Source: Zhengitettix transpicula
Taxonomy: Eukaryota; Arthropoda; Insecta; Orthoptera; Tetrigidae
Length of the DNA stretch: 64,000 nucleotides
Assembly: GCA_037074705.1 (NCBI GenBank)
Contig: CM073595.1
Coordinates: 24,903,501-24,967,500 of the forward strand
Reading direction: 5' to 3'
Positions within the stretch are counted from its first letter, which is position 1; each line of letters starts with the position of its first letter. The translations under genes were made by a program, and so were the position numbers. The notes beneath the pieces were generated by a model. That model was not told the origin of the DNA and made no database searches. It saw only the letters and a list, made by a program, of their open reading frames with translations. Positions 48,553 through 59,526 of the stretch are shown here, in pieces.

Positions 48553-50467
48553 TAAATTTTACATTCACGTAGTAATTATTTATATGTATATAAATAAATT
48601 CTACGCGGGAGTCAATGATTCCTTTAATATATGGACTAAAAATCTCAATATTTGAAGAATAGTTGTTAAAAATTACTGATTGCGAATTTATGTTGCTAAA
48701 TACAATATTCTTGCGTATTGTATGGCATTTCGGCCATTTTTGGAATTCATCCCTTTTCTTTGCTTTTATTGGTGTATAAAACCTCAGACAATCTACGTTT
48801 AAGTTTCCTTATGCAATATTTTAACATCCTCATAATTAATTCTATGTTTCAAATTTAGTTGGTGTTCATTTTTGCGTTGTTTTTATGGTTTTAGATTATT
48901 AATTCTAAATTAGTGCAAGTTAAGCCTATTTAGTTTTTTTCACATTCGCCAGAATCATTTTTATATCTTACATTTCATTTATATACAGTTAAACAATTTT
49001 GTCTTTTTTAGTTGGAACACTGTTAATTTTGCTAGCGGGTCTAAAACCAAATTTTAATTTCTGTACACCATTGGTTTTTTTTAATATTTAGCTACTTTTG
49101 AAGTAAGAATGATGATATTTGTTGTCTATTATTATCATGTTTAATTTTTTATTATCTACTACATTTTCAAGATTATATTTATTATTAGCGTTTATTTTTA
49201 ATTAAAACAAGTTTATATCTACGAGTTATTTTATTGTGATATGTTTTTGACCAAAGTTTTACGTTACTGCTCTATTTTTTAACTTAGCCCTCTTCTAAAT
49301 CTTACGAACATCTCGTAATTTGTGGAATACCAAATAATTAGTTATAGAATGCAAATATCCCATGAGTGAATGTCAAGTAACTGTTTAAAGGAATTATGTA
49401 AAACTATTTTAATAAATTGTAAGAGACATCTAACACTGGCCTTTGGTGCATTTACTTTTAATCTTTATGATAACAATCTATATATTAACAGAAAAAACTT
49501 TTCATATCAGAAAAAAATCATTTTTGTTCCCGTATAATTTTTCAATTAATCTTTCCCAACGGGAATAATTTATCCTTAGTCTGTTCAGCTGTTAATAACG
49601 TATCAAGGTGTTTTCATTGTTTCACTGGCCTTCGTTCAACAACAGGAACCACGGTGGAAAATTTTTGAACAGGTGAGAAAGTTGAGACCATTCAGCGTCG
49701 AGAACAATCCTGTCGCTGTTACATTTCACATATATTTCAGTCTCGTCCTTTACAATTATTCGTTATAAAAGATAAGGTCTTGCGATAAATGCTGACAGAC
49801 AGAAATTTGACAGATCTATTTTATAGTGACGATGGCGGCTGCTAAATGGCAGAACGCGTGGCCGACTTTGCTATTGATTGTGGCGCGGCTTAAATCCTAG
49901 CACAAGGGGTAAAAAAAAATTCGAGAAAAAAAAAGGGATAGAGTGTGAAGCGTTTGTTTGTGTAACCGACAGGAGCAGAAAACCAGTGCAAGGTGGCTCT
50001 TAAACTAACAAAAAAATATGCTTAAATAGAAAGCTGTCGGATTTTTAACAGAGCGATATTAAAATAGTATGACAAATTCTAAATATGATTCCATGAATGT
50101 GTGACTTATACAATCAACGATGGCAACGTTTCTGTAATAAAATAAGACTTTTATTTATTAAATAACTGAAGTTGAAAAAACCTACTTATTATTAATTAGT
50201 TTATCATTGAGAATAACAAGTATATGGTGGAAAATATTTCAACGTCGATGATGATGAGAAACCCGAAGTGAACTGGCTTTCATCACAGGCGGCATCTTTC
50301 TTTGACGAAGGCGTACAAAAACTGGTTGTCCGTTAAGATAACGGCGGTGACTATGCGGAGTAGTAGTGTGAGGAGATTGATAATGAAATATCTCAAATAA
50401 TGTTCTCTTATTTTTAAAATAAAAAGTATTTTATTGACAACACATGTTGGAATTTCAATTATATTTA
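48553..50467. other. Intronic stretch, no gene recognised
   Basis: AT-rich. A segment near 49845-49910 (ggcagaacgcgtggccgact, then gcggcttaaatcct) faintly resembles a tRNA-SINE head with a degenerate B-box, but no second copy supports it. Confidence 0.4.
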
Positions 50468-51345
50468 TGAGGGCTGTTTTAAAGTAAGTAACGATTTAAT
50501 ATTTTGTCGATGATCCTACTTTCGTTAGGAAACCAGACGCAGCTGTGCAGCATCGTCACTTTGTGGTTTCATTTTGTTACATCGTTTCGGAATGACCAAA
50601 GCAATTGAACGACACGCCGACTGTGAAGTCAGATCAGTGATTCGTTTCTTTAATGCAAGGAATGTTAACGCCAGCATTCATCGGCAATTGTGTGAGGAGT
50701 GTAAGGAAGCTGTATCAGTGACGGAATGCTAAGGAAGTGTATTAGACAGTTTAATCAGGTTCCGATAATGTGCACGATGAGCCGCCGAGCGGCCGATCGT
50801 CTGTGATCGCGGATGATGCAAGCTGTGGGAGATAATCGCCTGAACAGACTATTCTCCATCTGGGTTTTGCCTTCGTATTTTCAACAAATTACAAGGTTAG
50901 CCCTCTACAACGTTGTAATGGAACGCTTGGGATATCGAAAATTGCGCTCAAGATGGGTGCCCAAAAATCCAAGCGGTCTGGCGCTGCACTGAGCTTTTCT
51001 CACGCGACACACTCTGATGATTTTTTACGCACATCGCTACAGGTGATGAGATCGCCCCTGAATCAAAGCAACCATCCATGGAGCGAAGGCGCACGACATC
51101 CGCCGCGAAGAAGAAATTCAAACAGACACTATCCACTCGCAAGAACGTGAGCACTGTTTCCTGGGACACACAAGACGTATTGTTGGTTGAATTCTTGTCG
51201 AGGAATGCGACAATCAACAAAAACGTTAATTGTGAGACACTACGAAAACTCCGTCGTGGAATACAGAGCAAAAGGTCACACACCGGCAGACAAACTCATC
51301 ACTTGATTGGGAACAATTCGACCACCCTCCATACAGTTGTTTGTA
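50468..51345 (+). pseudogene. Mariner-family transposase, degenerate and 3'-truncated
   Basis: A terminal-repeat-like start, gagggctgttttaaagtaag, is followed at about 50593 by MTKAIERHADCEVRSVIRFF and NARNV in one frame. This is the N-terminal helix-turn-helix of mariner transposases. After frameshifts come LYNVVMERLGYRKLRSRWVP, then ESKQPSMERRR, KFKQTLSTRKNVSTVSWDTQ, and CETLRKLRRGIQSKR. The next frame reads WEQFDHPPYS, the third conserved block, where the copy stops. The middle catalytic DNARPH-type block is missing. It is inactive. It belongs to the same broad group as 42616-43258 but is not the same copy. Confidence 0.85.
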
Positions 51346-51644
51346 TACATATTTTATTCACAAAATACCGTTTTTAAAAATGTCTTAAATCATTCCTCAC
51401 ACTTGTTTCACTTCTTGTATCTAACAATGATGCATAATGTTAAGACAGATTATTCTGGTTCTGATAAGCTGAAAGAACGTGTTTTAATTGGCTTGGTTTC
51501 GCGTGATGTAATGAATTTGTTTACATTTTCAGATAATATTGGTGATTCTAAGATCCCTTTAGAACTAATTTTAGGGTGCCTACTCGTAATTTCGGAGATA
51601 TAAGCAATGAATGTTTCAAACGAGTTCTCTGACCATGATCAGCT

Positions 51645-52320
51645 CACGATCTTATCACGTTCCTGGCAGACATAAATCTACTGAACCTAATTTACTACTG
51701 TTGTAACAATCTATTTTATCAAAGATTGAAGCCTTTCTCGGTGTAGTTGTTCAATATATTGTTCTCGGAGTTCTTATTCGCCTAGAAGATGACGACAGAG
51801 CGTTTAGTCGTCGAAACGTTGCGTTCTAATATAATTATGCAAAACCCGGTTGAACTCCGAAAACAATATATTGAATCTATTTTATCTAGCTAATGCTATT
51901 GTACAGTCGCTAATTGACTACAGCTATGGATTACAGGAATCTACCAGAAGGAGAGAAACTACACTCACCCAAGACTCCAGAAGAACACAAGTGGTTATTT
52001 ATAGAATAAGATCGGCCCATATATTTTTAACTCATAACTATCTGTTTTGCAGCACCCAGAAACCAACTGCAGAACTCAGCTCACGATATACCACAACCTT
52101 CATACTCAGAACCTCGCAAGAAATTCCTCATCGACCTGAAGGATGGCGACTCCCGCCAGAAATTGGACAATCTTATCACGTTCCTGGCAGACATAAATTT
52201 ACTGAACCTAATTTAATTATGTTGTAACAATCTATTTTATCTAGCTAATGCTATTGTACAGCTGCTAATTGATTATTATTGCTAAGCGACTATAAACAGT
52301 AATAAAATAAAGTTTTTCAA
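51645..52320 (+). repeat. Two partial copies of a transcript-like repeat with a polyadenylation signal
   Basis: Bases 51652-51720 and 51887-51923 match 52168-52270 (cttatcacgttcctggcaga, gaacctaattta, ttgtaacaatctattttatc, tagctaatgctattgtacag). The second copy reads, with a break, PEEHKWLFIE and later FLIDLKDGDSRQKLDNLITF then LADINLLNLI before a stop. It ends with aataaaataaag near 52300. The peptide looks protein-like but I do not recognise it. It could be a processed pseudogene or the 3' end of a retroelement. Confidence 0.55.
51708..51886. mobile_element. Mini-insertion with 13 bp target duplication and inverted arms
   Basis: The direct repeat aatctattttatc at 51708-51720 and 51874-51886 brackets an insert of 153 bp. 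Inside, ttcaatatattgttctcgga and its complement (near 51750 and 51870) are inverted arms. Between them lie a GACGAC/GTCGTC stem and CGAAACGTTGCG, a hammerhead-like arrangement. The uninterrupted target is present in the paralogous copy at 52228-52250. Confidence 0.8.
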
Positions 52321-52718
52321 CACTATGCAGCCAGCTGACTACATATGACCCCATGAATTTACATCGTTACAGAGAACACACACATAAGTCTTTTTTCCTT
52401 TATTAAACACTAAAAAAACTTGAAAAAATAATCTTGCAAAAATCTTCTTGCTTCTTATGACCTCACAAACGGACTCGAGAATAAAAGAAATGGTGTAATC
52501 CAACTCTTTTAATAAATAAACACCTGCCTGTTAAAAAAAACAGCTAAAAATATCAATAACTATTCGTAGTACCCTTTTGTACGTTCGTGTAATGACTGCT
52601 GTCAATTCTCATCAATAATTTATAATGTCTAGAATTAAACATTCCCGTTCGCATATTTGGGGCTGTTCGCCTTTTATCGATATTTTGTGGTGTATTGAAA
52701 TGCTGTGTCGTGTTTCAG
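52321..52718. other. Intron end before the second receptor exon
   Basis: Nothing recognised except the acceptor tttcag at 52713-52718. Minus-strand frames at 52612-52862 are shadows of the exon. Confidence 0.5.
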
Positions 52719-52869
52719 GTATTCGGTGGTGCTTATGGTATTGACGTACTTCCTTCCTGTGGGCTCCATGACTTTCACGTACGCTCGTGTGGGTTTGGAA
52801 CTTTGGGGAAGCCAGAGCATTGGCGAGTGCACACAAAGACAAGTGGAAAATATCCGCTCCAAAAGACGA
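52719..52869 (+). CDS. TkR: Tachykinin-type neuropeptide receptor, internal exon (TM5 and start of ICL3)
   Basis: This 151 bp exon supplies one base to finish the Leu codon from the exon at 12032-12247, then 50 full codons, ending in phase 0. It encodes TM5 (YSVVLMVLTYFLPVGSMTFT) with the conserved TM5 Pro. Next come YARVGLELWGSQSIGECTQR and QVENIRSKRR, the characteristic start of intracellular loop 3 in insect tachykinin receptors. The acceptor is tttcag at 52713-52718 and the donor is GTGAGT at 52870. The expected next exon would begin near VVKMM and encode TM6; I did not find it in the remaining 11 kb. The exon is intact, with no stop or frameshift. The LELWGSQSIGECT stretch makes the family call firm; the paralogue is uncertain. 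Confidence 0.92.
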
Positions 52870-53013
52870 GTGAGTACCTCGCCATTAAATTTTGATGTCG
52901 AACCACGTGTGGAGTATTTTAATATTTTTTTCTCCAGGTTTATCTAAGAATAATAATATTACTAAAAATCCTTTTGTAAAAAATTTACGCTTATATTAAA
53001 CATACGAAGCACA

Positions 53014-53223
53014 GTGCGTCCGGAGAGTCGCTGTGCACTGGACTACGGATGTTGATCTACGTTGGAAGTCGGCAGAAATATTTTTTCATAGATACGACAT
53101 TGTTTTTTAATTCGTTCTACTGTTGCGCAACATTTAACTGTTTTCCAATCAAATTAAGCGGGTTCCGAATTGTATAGCCACCCGTGGACGTCATTTCCGC
53201 ACAGCAACTTTCTGAACACGCTG
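53014..53223. mobile_element. MITE family F, copy 2
   Basis: The ends gtgcgtccggagagtcgctg and cagcaactttctgaacacgc are inverted repeats. The interior matches 28397-28626 through gttttttaattcgtt, tgttttccaat and cccgtggacgtcattt. Confidence 0.7.
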
Positions 53224-53282
53224 TAAATTATACGTTTACCCTCAATGAACAACTTTATTCTTTATATTAAGAATGAGGAAAA

Positions 53283-53345
53283 ATATCGGGAATCGAACCC
53301 AGGGCCTCGCGCTACTAAATTCTATCACTAACCATTTCACATTTA
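53283..53345 (-). repeat. tRNA-derived sequence, probable SINE head (family J)
   Basis: The minus strand carries a perfect B-box (gggttcgattccc) and an A-box-like tggttagtgatagaat about 32 bp upstream. The acceptor ends do not pair, so a functional tRNA is unlikely. Only this one copy is seen. Confidence 0.5.
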
Positions 53346-53514
53346 CAATTCTGTAATCGATTTTTAACAAACTTTCCACGATCCTATCTTCACATTTAGC
53401 ACACCGATCATAAATTATTCGTAATTTCTGTAGGGGAAAATCGTTTCACCTAACTAGAACTGAGTTATTGAACATAATGGTGACAACGCCTTCGGCAGCT
53501 GACGTCTTTGTCTA

Positions 53515-54050
53515 CGAGGCTGGTTCAATACGTAATGCCTCCTACTTTTTCCGTCCTTAAATAAGTTAGTAATGTGAAAATTTAAATTTGGGGCGATTCC
53601 TCAAACATTCTTCTCCAGTACACTGCAGTAACAAGTCAACTGGCGGCAGCACTGCACCCTCGTACAAAATGGCTGACATTGACGTACGCATCAGACAGCG
53701 TCTGTGATTGACTTCTTTAAATGCGGAAGGCGAAACTCCCATTCGCTCTCATGAGAGGCTGAAAAAAATGTGTATGGTGATGCAACAGAGTATGTCAGCA
53801 CTGTTTGGCGATGGATTCGTCGCTATACCGAAGCCGTTGGTTGATGAAAAGCGAAGTGGCAGGCCGGTTACTGCAGTAACTCCATCTCAGTGGAATGCAT
53901 GCCCTTGTTAAAAGGTGGACAAAAACTATGGAAAAGGACGGAGACTGTATTGAAAAGTGAAAAATTAATCATTAAATGTTGCATTTAATTGTCTTGACAA
54001 AATAAAAGAGAGAAAACCAATAGGAGGCATTACTTATTGACTCACCCTCG
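53515..54050 (+). mobile_element. Internally deleted mariner with complete ends
   Basis: Terminal inverted repeats (cgaggctggttcaatacgta at the left; acttattgactcaccctcg at the right) are flanked by TA on both sides, the mariner target. Inside, an ATG at 53669 gives MADIDVRIRQR, a frame break, then LNAEGETPIRSHERL and VDEKRSGRPVTAV. This is the N-terminal end of a mariner transposase. Near 53930 a shifted frame reads MEKDGDYIEK, the C-terminal end. The catalytic core between is gone. This 536 bp element could only move with help from a full-length relative. Confidence 0.85.
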
Positions 54051-54555
54051 TACATTGTAAATTTTGTGTTGCCTCTGGAAAGAATTTTTCCCTCGAAAAC
54101 CGTGCCCACAACAAATTTCATTTGGTTATATTCTGCAAACATCTTGTATTATAAAACACGCATTCTTCACTGAGTTTCCATCGCCCGCCAATTATTAGAT
54201 CAGTATTACTTAGCGACCTATTTTCAAATGATAACCTTTCGCATCCCTCCTTAAACTTTATTACTTTGTTTTTCAGCTCAGGCCCCGTATATTCCACAAT
54301 TATTAAATAATGCAAGACTTGAACAATTCTGTCGGTTCAACTGCTACCAGTCCGTGGATTATATATTTCAACATTAAAGAATTTAAAATTACGCTTCCGG
54401 TATTGAAATGAACCGTCATTTAGACATTCAGTTGCGGAGTACTAATTGGTCAGTTGATTGGAGACATTAATTGCGGCTTCCTCTAGCGGAAAGCGGTTTA
54501 CAGCCGTCTCCCCAACTAGGGCTGAATTGAGTAGGTCCATGTCTTAAGCGGCCCT

Positions 54556-54720
54556 CAGACGTTCAATATAATCGTCAATATATTGCACACCGTCTGTAGA
54601 TCATATTGAACGATTGCACAGCATATTGAGTCAATGAAAAAGAGTTAGATATTTATTGTGCATTATGGAGAATATTGTATAGTCTGTTGATGATATTGTG
54701 CAATATTGGTTCATTTCTGT
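54556..54720. repeat. Cluster of CAATAT/ATATTG half-sites
   Basis: Nine CAATAT or ATATTG motifs occur in about 145 bp, some joined as palindromes (caatatattg, caatattgg). Such half-site clusters are seen in subterminal regions of some DNA transposons, which may be what this is. Confidence 0.5.
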
Positions 54721-54779
54721 CTCCGCAGTCATGAACATCGAGGACGTGCTGATGTAACATTTTGCATTTACTTTATGAG

Positions 54780-54865
54780 ATGGCCACGTATAAACGCGAA
54801 GAAAGGAAAATTATTTTAGAATGTATAGAATTATATCTGAGCTTTGAGGAATATTTAAAGCAATG
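54780..54865 (+). pseudogene. Short MADF-like peptide, possible Harbinger remnant
   Basis: A 27-codon frame reads MATYKREERKIILECIELYL then SFEEYLKQ. This resembles the first helix of a MADF/Myb-like domain as found in PIF-Harbinger accessory proteins. It sits 60 bp after the CAATAT cluster. The similarity is short and could be chance. Confidence 0.25.
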
Positions 54866-55374
54866 ATTATAGTAATAGAATTAAAAAAATGAACAATACG
54901 TTTGCTTTGCTTCTATCTGGATGGTAGACATTACTTTGCTCGCCGGTGACTTCTCAAGTTGCCTTACTCCTGTGCCAGTCGATATCAGGACCGCGAGTCT
55001 ACCCATGGATCCATGAATGGCTGCTCAAAATCTGATCTACGTCCCATTCCGAATTTTTGGTCAGTCGCAATTTTGTCGCCTGACTCCGCCTGTTGTTCAA
55101 CCCAATGGGTTGAATGCCGTAGTTTTCAGCTCAAGTGCGTACCGTTCAATCGTATCACGGGCAGATACAACATATACAAATATTTCCAATTTTCAATTAT
55201 ATTTCTAGACAAGTAACGTTGTGTATTTTTAAGACATATCACAAATATTTCTGCATTGTCTGTTTAATTGGCCATTGTTTTATTTTATTTTGAAATAGAA
55301 GATGATATCACAACATGATCGAACGTAATTCAGGATGTATTGCGCAACAGTAGTTTTAGCAATCAGCGTGATCG

Positions 55375-55378
<4 letters not shown>
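54866..55378. other. Intronic stretch, nothing recognised
   Basis: Contains a near-palindrome, ttcaaccca-a-tgggttgaa, at 55096-55114. Two overlapping plus-strand frames here look non-coding. Confidence 0.45.

Positions 55379-55407
<29 letters not shown>
55379..55407. repeat. (AT)n microsatellite
   Basis: A pure AT run of about 14 units. Confidence 0.95.
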
Positions 55408-55409
<2 letters not shown>

Positions 55410-56589
55410 TAACGTCCCCTATATGTCTTAACGAGCTTTTCGCACTTCCGTTCTTCCTGTAATCCTTCGCGTATTTTTAACCGGCCTTTCCGTGTAACAA
55501 TTTGCAGCCCAGACAGACTAAAGATGTGAGCTAAAAATTGTCTAATGATATAATTAATCTTCTACCAATATCTCGTTTCTTTCAAACAGAAACTCCTCTG
55601 CCATTGGTTTAATTTCTATCAGATTAACATCATAAATAGATGTTTCAACTCTAGCTTTTTAATAATTAATTAATAGAAAATAAAGAGTTTAAATACAAGT
55701 TTACGTTGCTATTTTTTGACGGTTGTACAATTACTTTAAAAATTCAATGGAATAAGTTTTGTTTTGTTTTTGAGGTTCTGCGATTTTCCAAAGAGCAACC
55801 CTTCAAGCTTCTTCGGAGCTGAATGTAAGACTGGTAATTCGGCGTGAAATCCGGCTCTTGGAACTGCGTCGAGCAATGGCAGATTCAGCTACCGTAATTC
55901 ATCCCGCATCTAACACACGAATCATTGTTGCGTGGCATATTGTTACGTGCGTTTGCAGGCTCGCTGTCCGCCTGTAGACTTGTGTTGAGAGCCTACAAAC
56001 GCGCTGCGTAATTAATCAGCCCGTGGAGTTGGCTTAACGTTAAAACGATTGTTCCCATGCTACTAATGTCGACTAGACGGAATTTGTATCGCCAGGGAAG
56101 CAATTTAAAAAATCCTTGAGACTACTAAAACTCTGTAAGTGCAACGACAGGAAAATTATGCAGTTGTCTTGACCAGAAACGGACCACGGACACGAAGTTA
56201 ATTTTTTATGGGACTAGCGGTGACATTATATTCCCTTGACTCCTGAACACTAACGCGAACTAAAAGTCCTAAACTCATAAGGAAGAGAATTTTTTATTCT
56301 GGATTGCTTAGTTTCCCAAATCTTAAGATATTTATATGGATTCAAACATAAATAAAGTACAGGTTTAGTTAAAAACTACATTCTTTTTCACGTAATTCGT
56401 TGAAAAAAATTAGACAGTCAACCATTTTCTTTTTGTTGTTAAATATTGTTTTATAACATATAAGATAAAAATTGTTAAATTAGGCTTTTTTTACAATAAA
56501 ATAATACTAATTAAAATACTTCGTAGAATTTCGATCTATTACGCGAACGGACAGTACGAAACCCATAGTATACTTTTCTTCTGAAATGT
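55408..56589. other. Intronic stretch with one hairpin
   Basis: Arms gcgtttgcaggctc (55949-55962) and gagcctacaaacgc (55989-56002) pair with one mismatch around a 26-base loop. Nothing else recognised. Confidence 0.5.
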
Positions 56590-56812
56590 CTATAGTCCGT
56601 TTAAAATTAGAAGGCTCCTGACGTGAACGCCTGGAGTAGGTCACTGATGGCACGTACGATACAACACTTATACACCTCACTGAAAATAGAACAATCACGC
56701 CGATTTTGTTCGACAACGCTGCTGTATTTCAAGCGTTTTGATTGGCCTCTTCAAGGCTACGCCCCTCGAGGGAACGAACCGCCATCAGACTTCTAATTTA
56801 AAACAGACAATA
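56590..56812 (-). mobile_element. MITE family I, copy 2
   Basis: The ends tatagtccgtttaaaattag and taatttaaaacagacaataa are inverted repeats with few mismatches. The interior matches 48379-48552 in reverse. The small minus-strand frame at 56507-56716 is part of the repeat. Confidence 0.7.
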
Positions 56813-58774
56813 ATTTCCCAACTTTTAAGATAAATATTTGTATTCAAATTTAAATTAGTATCAAGTTTAATTATAATCTACGTTATTTTTCAGGCACTTT
56901 ACTATCAATAAATTATTGGATCAAATCTTTACTTTTCGTACTATCTTACAAAATATTAAGGTAAAACGAGTTAAACTAAGCTAAATGTCACAATGAATAG
57001 AAAATATTTAAAATAAAATTATTGCGTAGGATCTCGTGAGGAGCACTTTTCTCTTGAAAACTTTTTAGGTCAATATTAGGATTTTAATGTTAATAAATAA
57101 AAATTTTAAGTAAAACATACTGGATTTACTAATTGATAAATAATTAAAACCGTTCAAAGCAGACTCCAATTATTATTTTCAATTTCAATTATATTAGATA
57201 AATTTTGATTTTGTCGTCCTTAATTTTCTGTTGAAAGAATAATTACAATAATTTACATTTGTTATAAGTTTTAAAAAATAACAAAATATTTACTTTCCGT
57301 TGTCAAATTAATGTAACGTTTTCCAAAAAAAAATATAAATATTTAGTAGATTATCTTTTCTAAAGTTGTAGGTAGAGTTGTTTATTATATTTTCCTATAA
57401 TGTACTATCTTAATTGTGCACATCATTTATACTTTAAAACTGAAGAGGCCTCGGCCAACATAGCAATTAAAAGTTTGTGTCCGTCATAACTAAAATTGAA
57501 GTAGTGCCTTACAAGTTACCGTTCGTTAATTCAAATCACACTAGTGTGTAAGCTAAGTACTTAAAAAAAACTAAGTCGGTGAGATTTATACTACATAATT
57601 TATAAGGGACGGGAATTTTTTTGTAAAGTTTTGAGACAGTTCCTTATTTTACGGGGTTAGTTGCCACTCCTGGTAATTTTGCCGATCAAGAGCGAAAAAG
57701 AAAACCGATTTATTGTTAGTGCAATCATTCTGTATTTCACGCTAATCCAAAAATATCCAGAAAAAAGTAACCGAACGTATTTGAGCCCTTGATAAAATAA
57801 TTTTAAAATTACATTCATATTTCTAAATAAAAAAAACACATGAATTTAATGTTGGTATTCCGTGAAGCAAAGACCATACGAAAAAGCATCTTAGCGCTTA
57901 CTCGAAAAGGCTTTAATCGGGTCCGCCGCTTTTTCCTGCCATCGGGTTGAGTCTGGATACGGCTTTTTCGTGTGCAGTGGAATCGTAAAACCCACTGAAA
58001 TGTCGGATTTATGAACTCTAGGACAGACTGATTCATCAAATCGGGAAATGGCCGAGTTTTAAGCCCTCGCCGTTCGACTACTTCTAAAGTTAAACTATAG
58101 TCTCACTGCTGATCGATTACCCCGTCTTTATAAAATAGCACCATATTTATTTTAAACTTCAAAATATTGAAAAATTGGGGTTTTCAATGCATTCAGTATT
58201 TATCGTGACTCAAGTTTTTACATAACTTTATAGATACCTGAAAAATTTGCTTTAAGTAATGGTTAAGGAGCACTGAGGTTAGTTTCTACTACATTCTTAA
58301 ACATATATAAATTAACGCTCACTGTTATTTCCAAAATGTTCGTTTTAAATATAATCATATAAAATTTGGATCGTAACACCATATTTAATTGTTTCAAAAT
58401 TTGATTTCATGATTTATTAATTAGAAAATAATACTTTTTACATCGATCTACCTCACGTAAAATCCATACATGACTTTTGAACTTAACACACAAAAAATTA
58501 TGCAATCTGCAAAATGAAGAAAATTTTGTTTTTCCGTTGTTGATTGTTGAAATATTTTTTTAGATTGGATTTCGAACACGTTAAAGAATACTAAATTGAA
58601 AGTATAAATCCGATTATCTTTTTCAGTGCAAGTGATGAGGTTCACTAAATCGATGCAAGATTTTCTAACGTGAAAACGTAGACGGAAGGTCGACACATTT
58701 GCGAATCCATTAATTTAATGCATTTTAAGATTATTTAATTTTCAGAGGTTCTTCTGTAATACCATTTTATACCT
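56813..58774. other. Intronic stretch, nothing recognised
   Basis: Very AT-rich. Minus-strand frames at 57657-58039 and 58448-58696 do not resemble known proteins. Confidence 0.5.
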
Positions 58775-59526
58775 TACTAGCAGGGTGCCCGGCGTTGCCA
58801 GTCTAATTATATATATAAACCCGAAAAAGTATTTAATTCTATATTAATCTTTAGTCAAGAAGTGATTTAACCTAAATCTAAATGTTCCTAGTTCCGATAG
58901 TGCATTAATTGAGCAGCTATAAAATACATTGAATTTTATTGCATCATCCCAACAAACATACCTCCGAATTTCTTCTTAAATATACTCCTTGAGTATTGCA
59001 GGATATAATTCACCCTCAGTCTTCAGACATTAGGAATGATTAAATTGATGAAATTGTTAGCTACATTCACAATGTAAACAAATGATCGCCATATTGGAGT
59101 CACTAATATAGCACGAAAATTAACTTACATTTTCTACAAGGATACTAAAGTATTTGTAATTGTTATTTTTATCATCATGCTATGAAATGTTTGAGGATAA
59201 AATTTATACTTTTTATTGAATGAAAATATTTCTGCTTTATTTCATTACGGAAATATGAACTATTTCCTTTGGTCGTCGCGTAGTAACGTCTCTTTCGCGT
59301 GATGTCATTGTCTCTTGGCGCGCAGTAATTTAATACTTAATGATCACGTTTTTTCCACATTTATGCTAAGGGTTTCTCACCCCCTTCCCCCCAACACAGA
59401 ACCGTTTCTCGTGTTTTGAAGAATATGTGTACCAATTTTTACTGCAATCAGTCCACGCGTTTTAATTAGTATAGAAATTAACGAAAAATAACATACATAC
59501 ATAATCCTTTTTCATGATATAGATTT
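58775..59526 (+). mobile_element. Family C repeat, most complete copy
   Basis: It begins ttactagcagggtgcccggc then gttgcc, the same 5' end as family D. It then carries atataaacccgaaaaagtat and the family C body, ending in a tail with catgatatagattt. Compared with 39985-40750 it has small deletions, for example near 58890 and 58975. No open frame is conserved. Confidence 0.85.

Larger units (their letters stand above)
12248..52718 (+). other. TkR: 40.5 kb phase-2 intron of the receptor gene
   Basis: The donor GTAAGT at 12248 and the acceptor tttcag ending at 52718 bound this intron. The upstream exon ends in CT and the downstream exon starts with G, which restores a Leu codon. The joined peptide reads across as FYDYL-YSVVLMVLTYFLP, a normal ECL2 to TM5 transition. 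I saw no exon in between and none is needed. The intron holds most of the mobile elements in the window. Confidence 0.88.

Noticed and set aside
49845..49915. tRNA-derived SINE head
   Set aside because: Only a degenerate B-box and no second copy in the window.
10744..55407. CRISPR-like array from the several AT and CA runs
   Set aside because: They are plain microsatellites with no spacers, in an animal genome.
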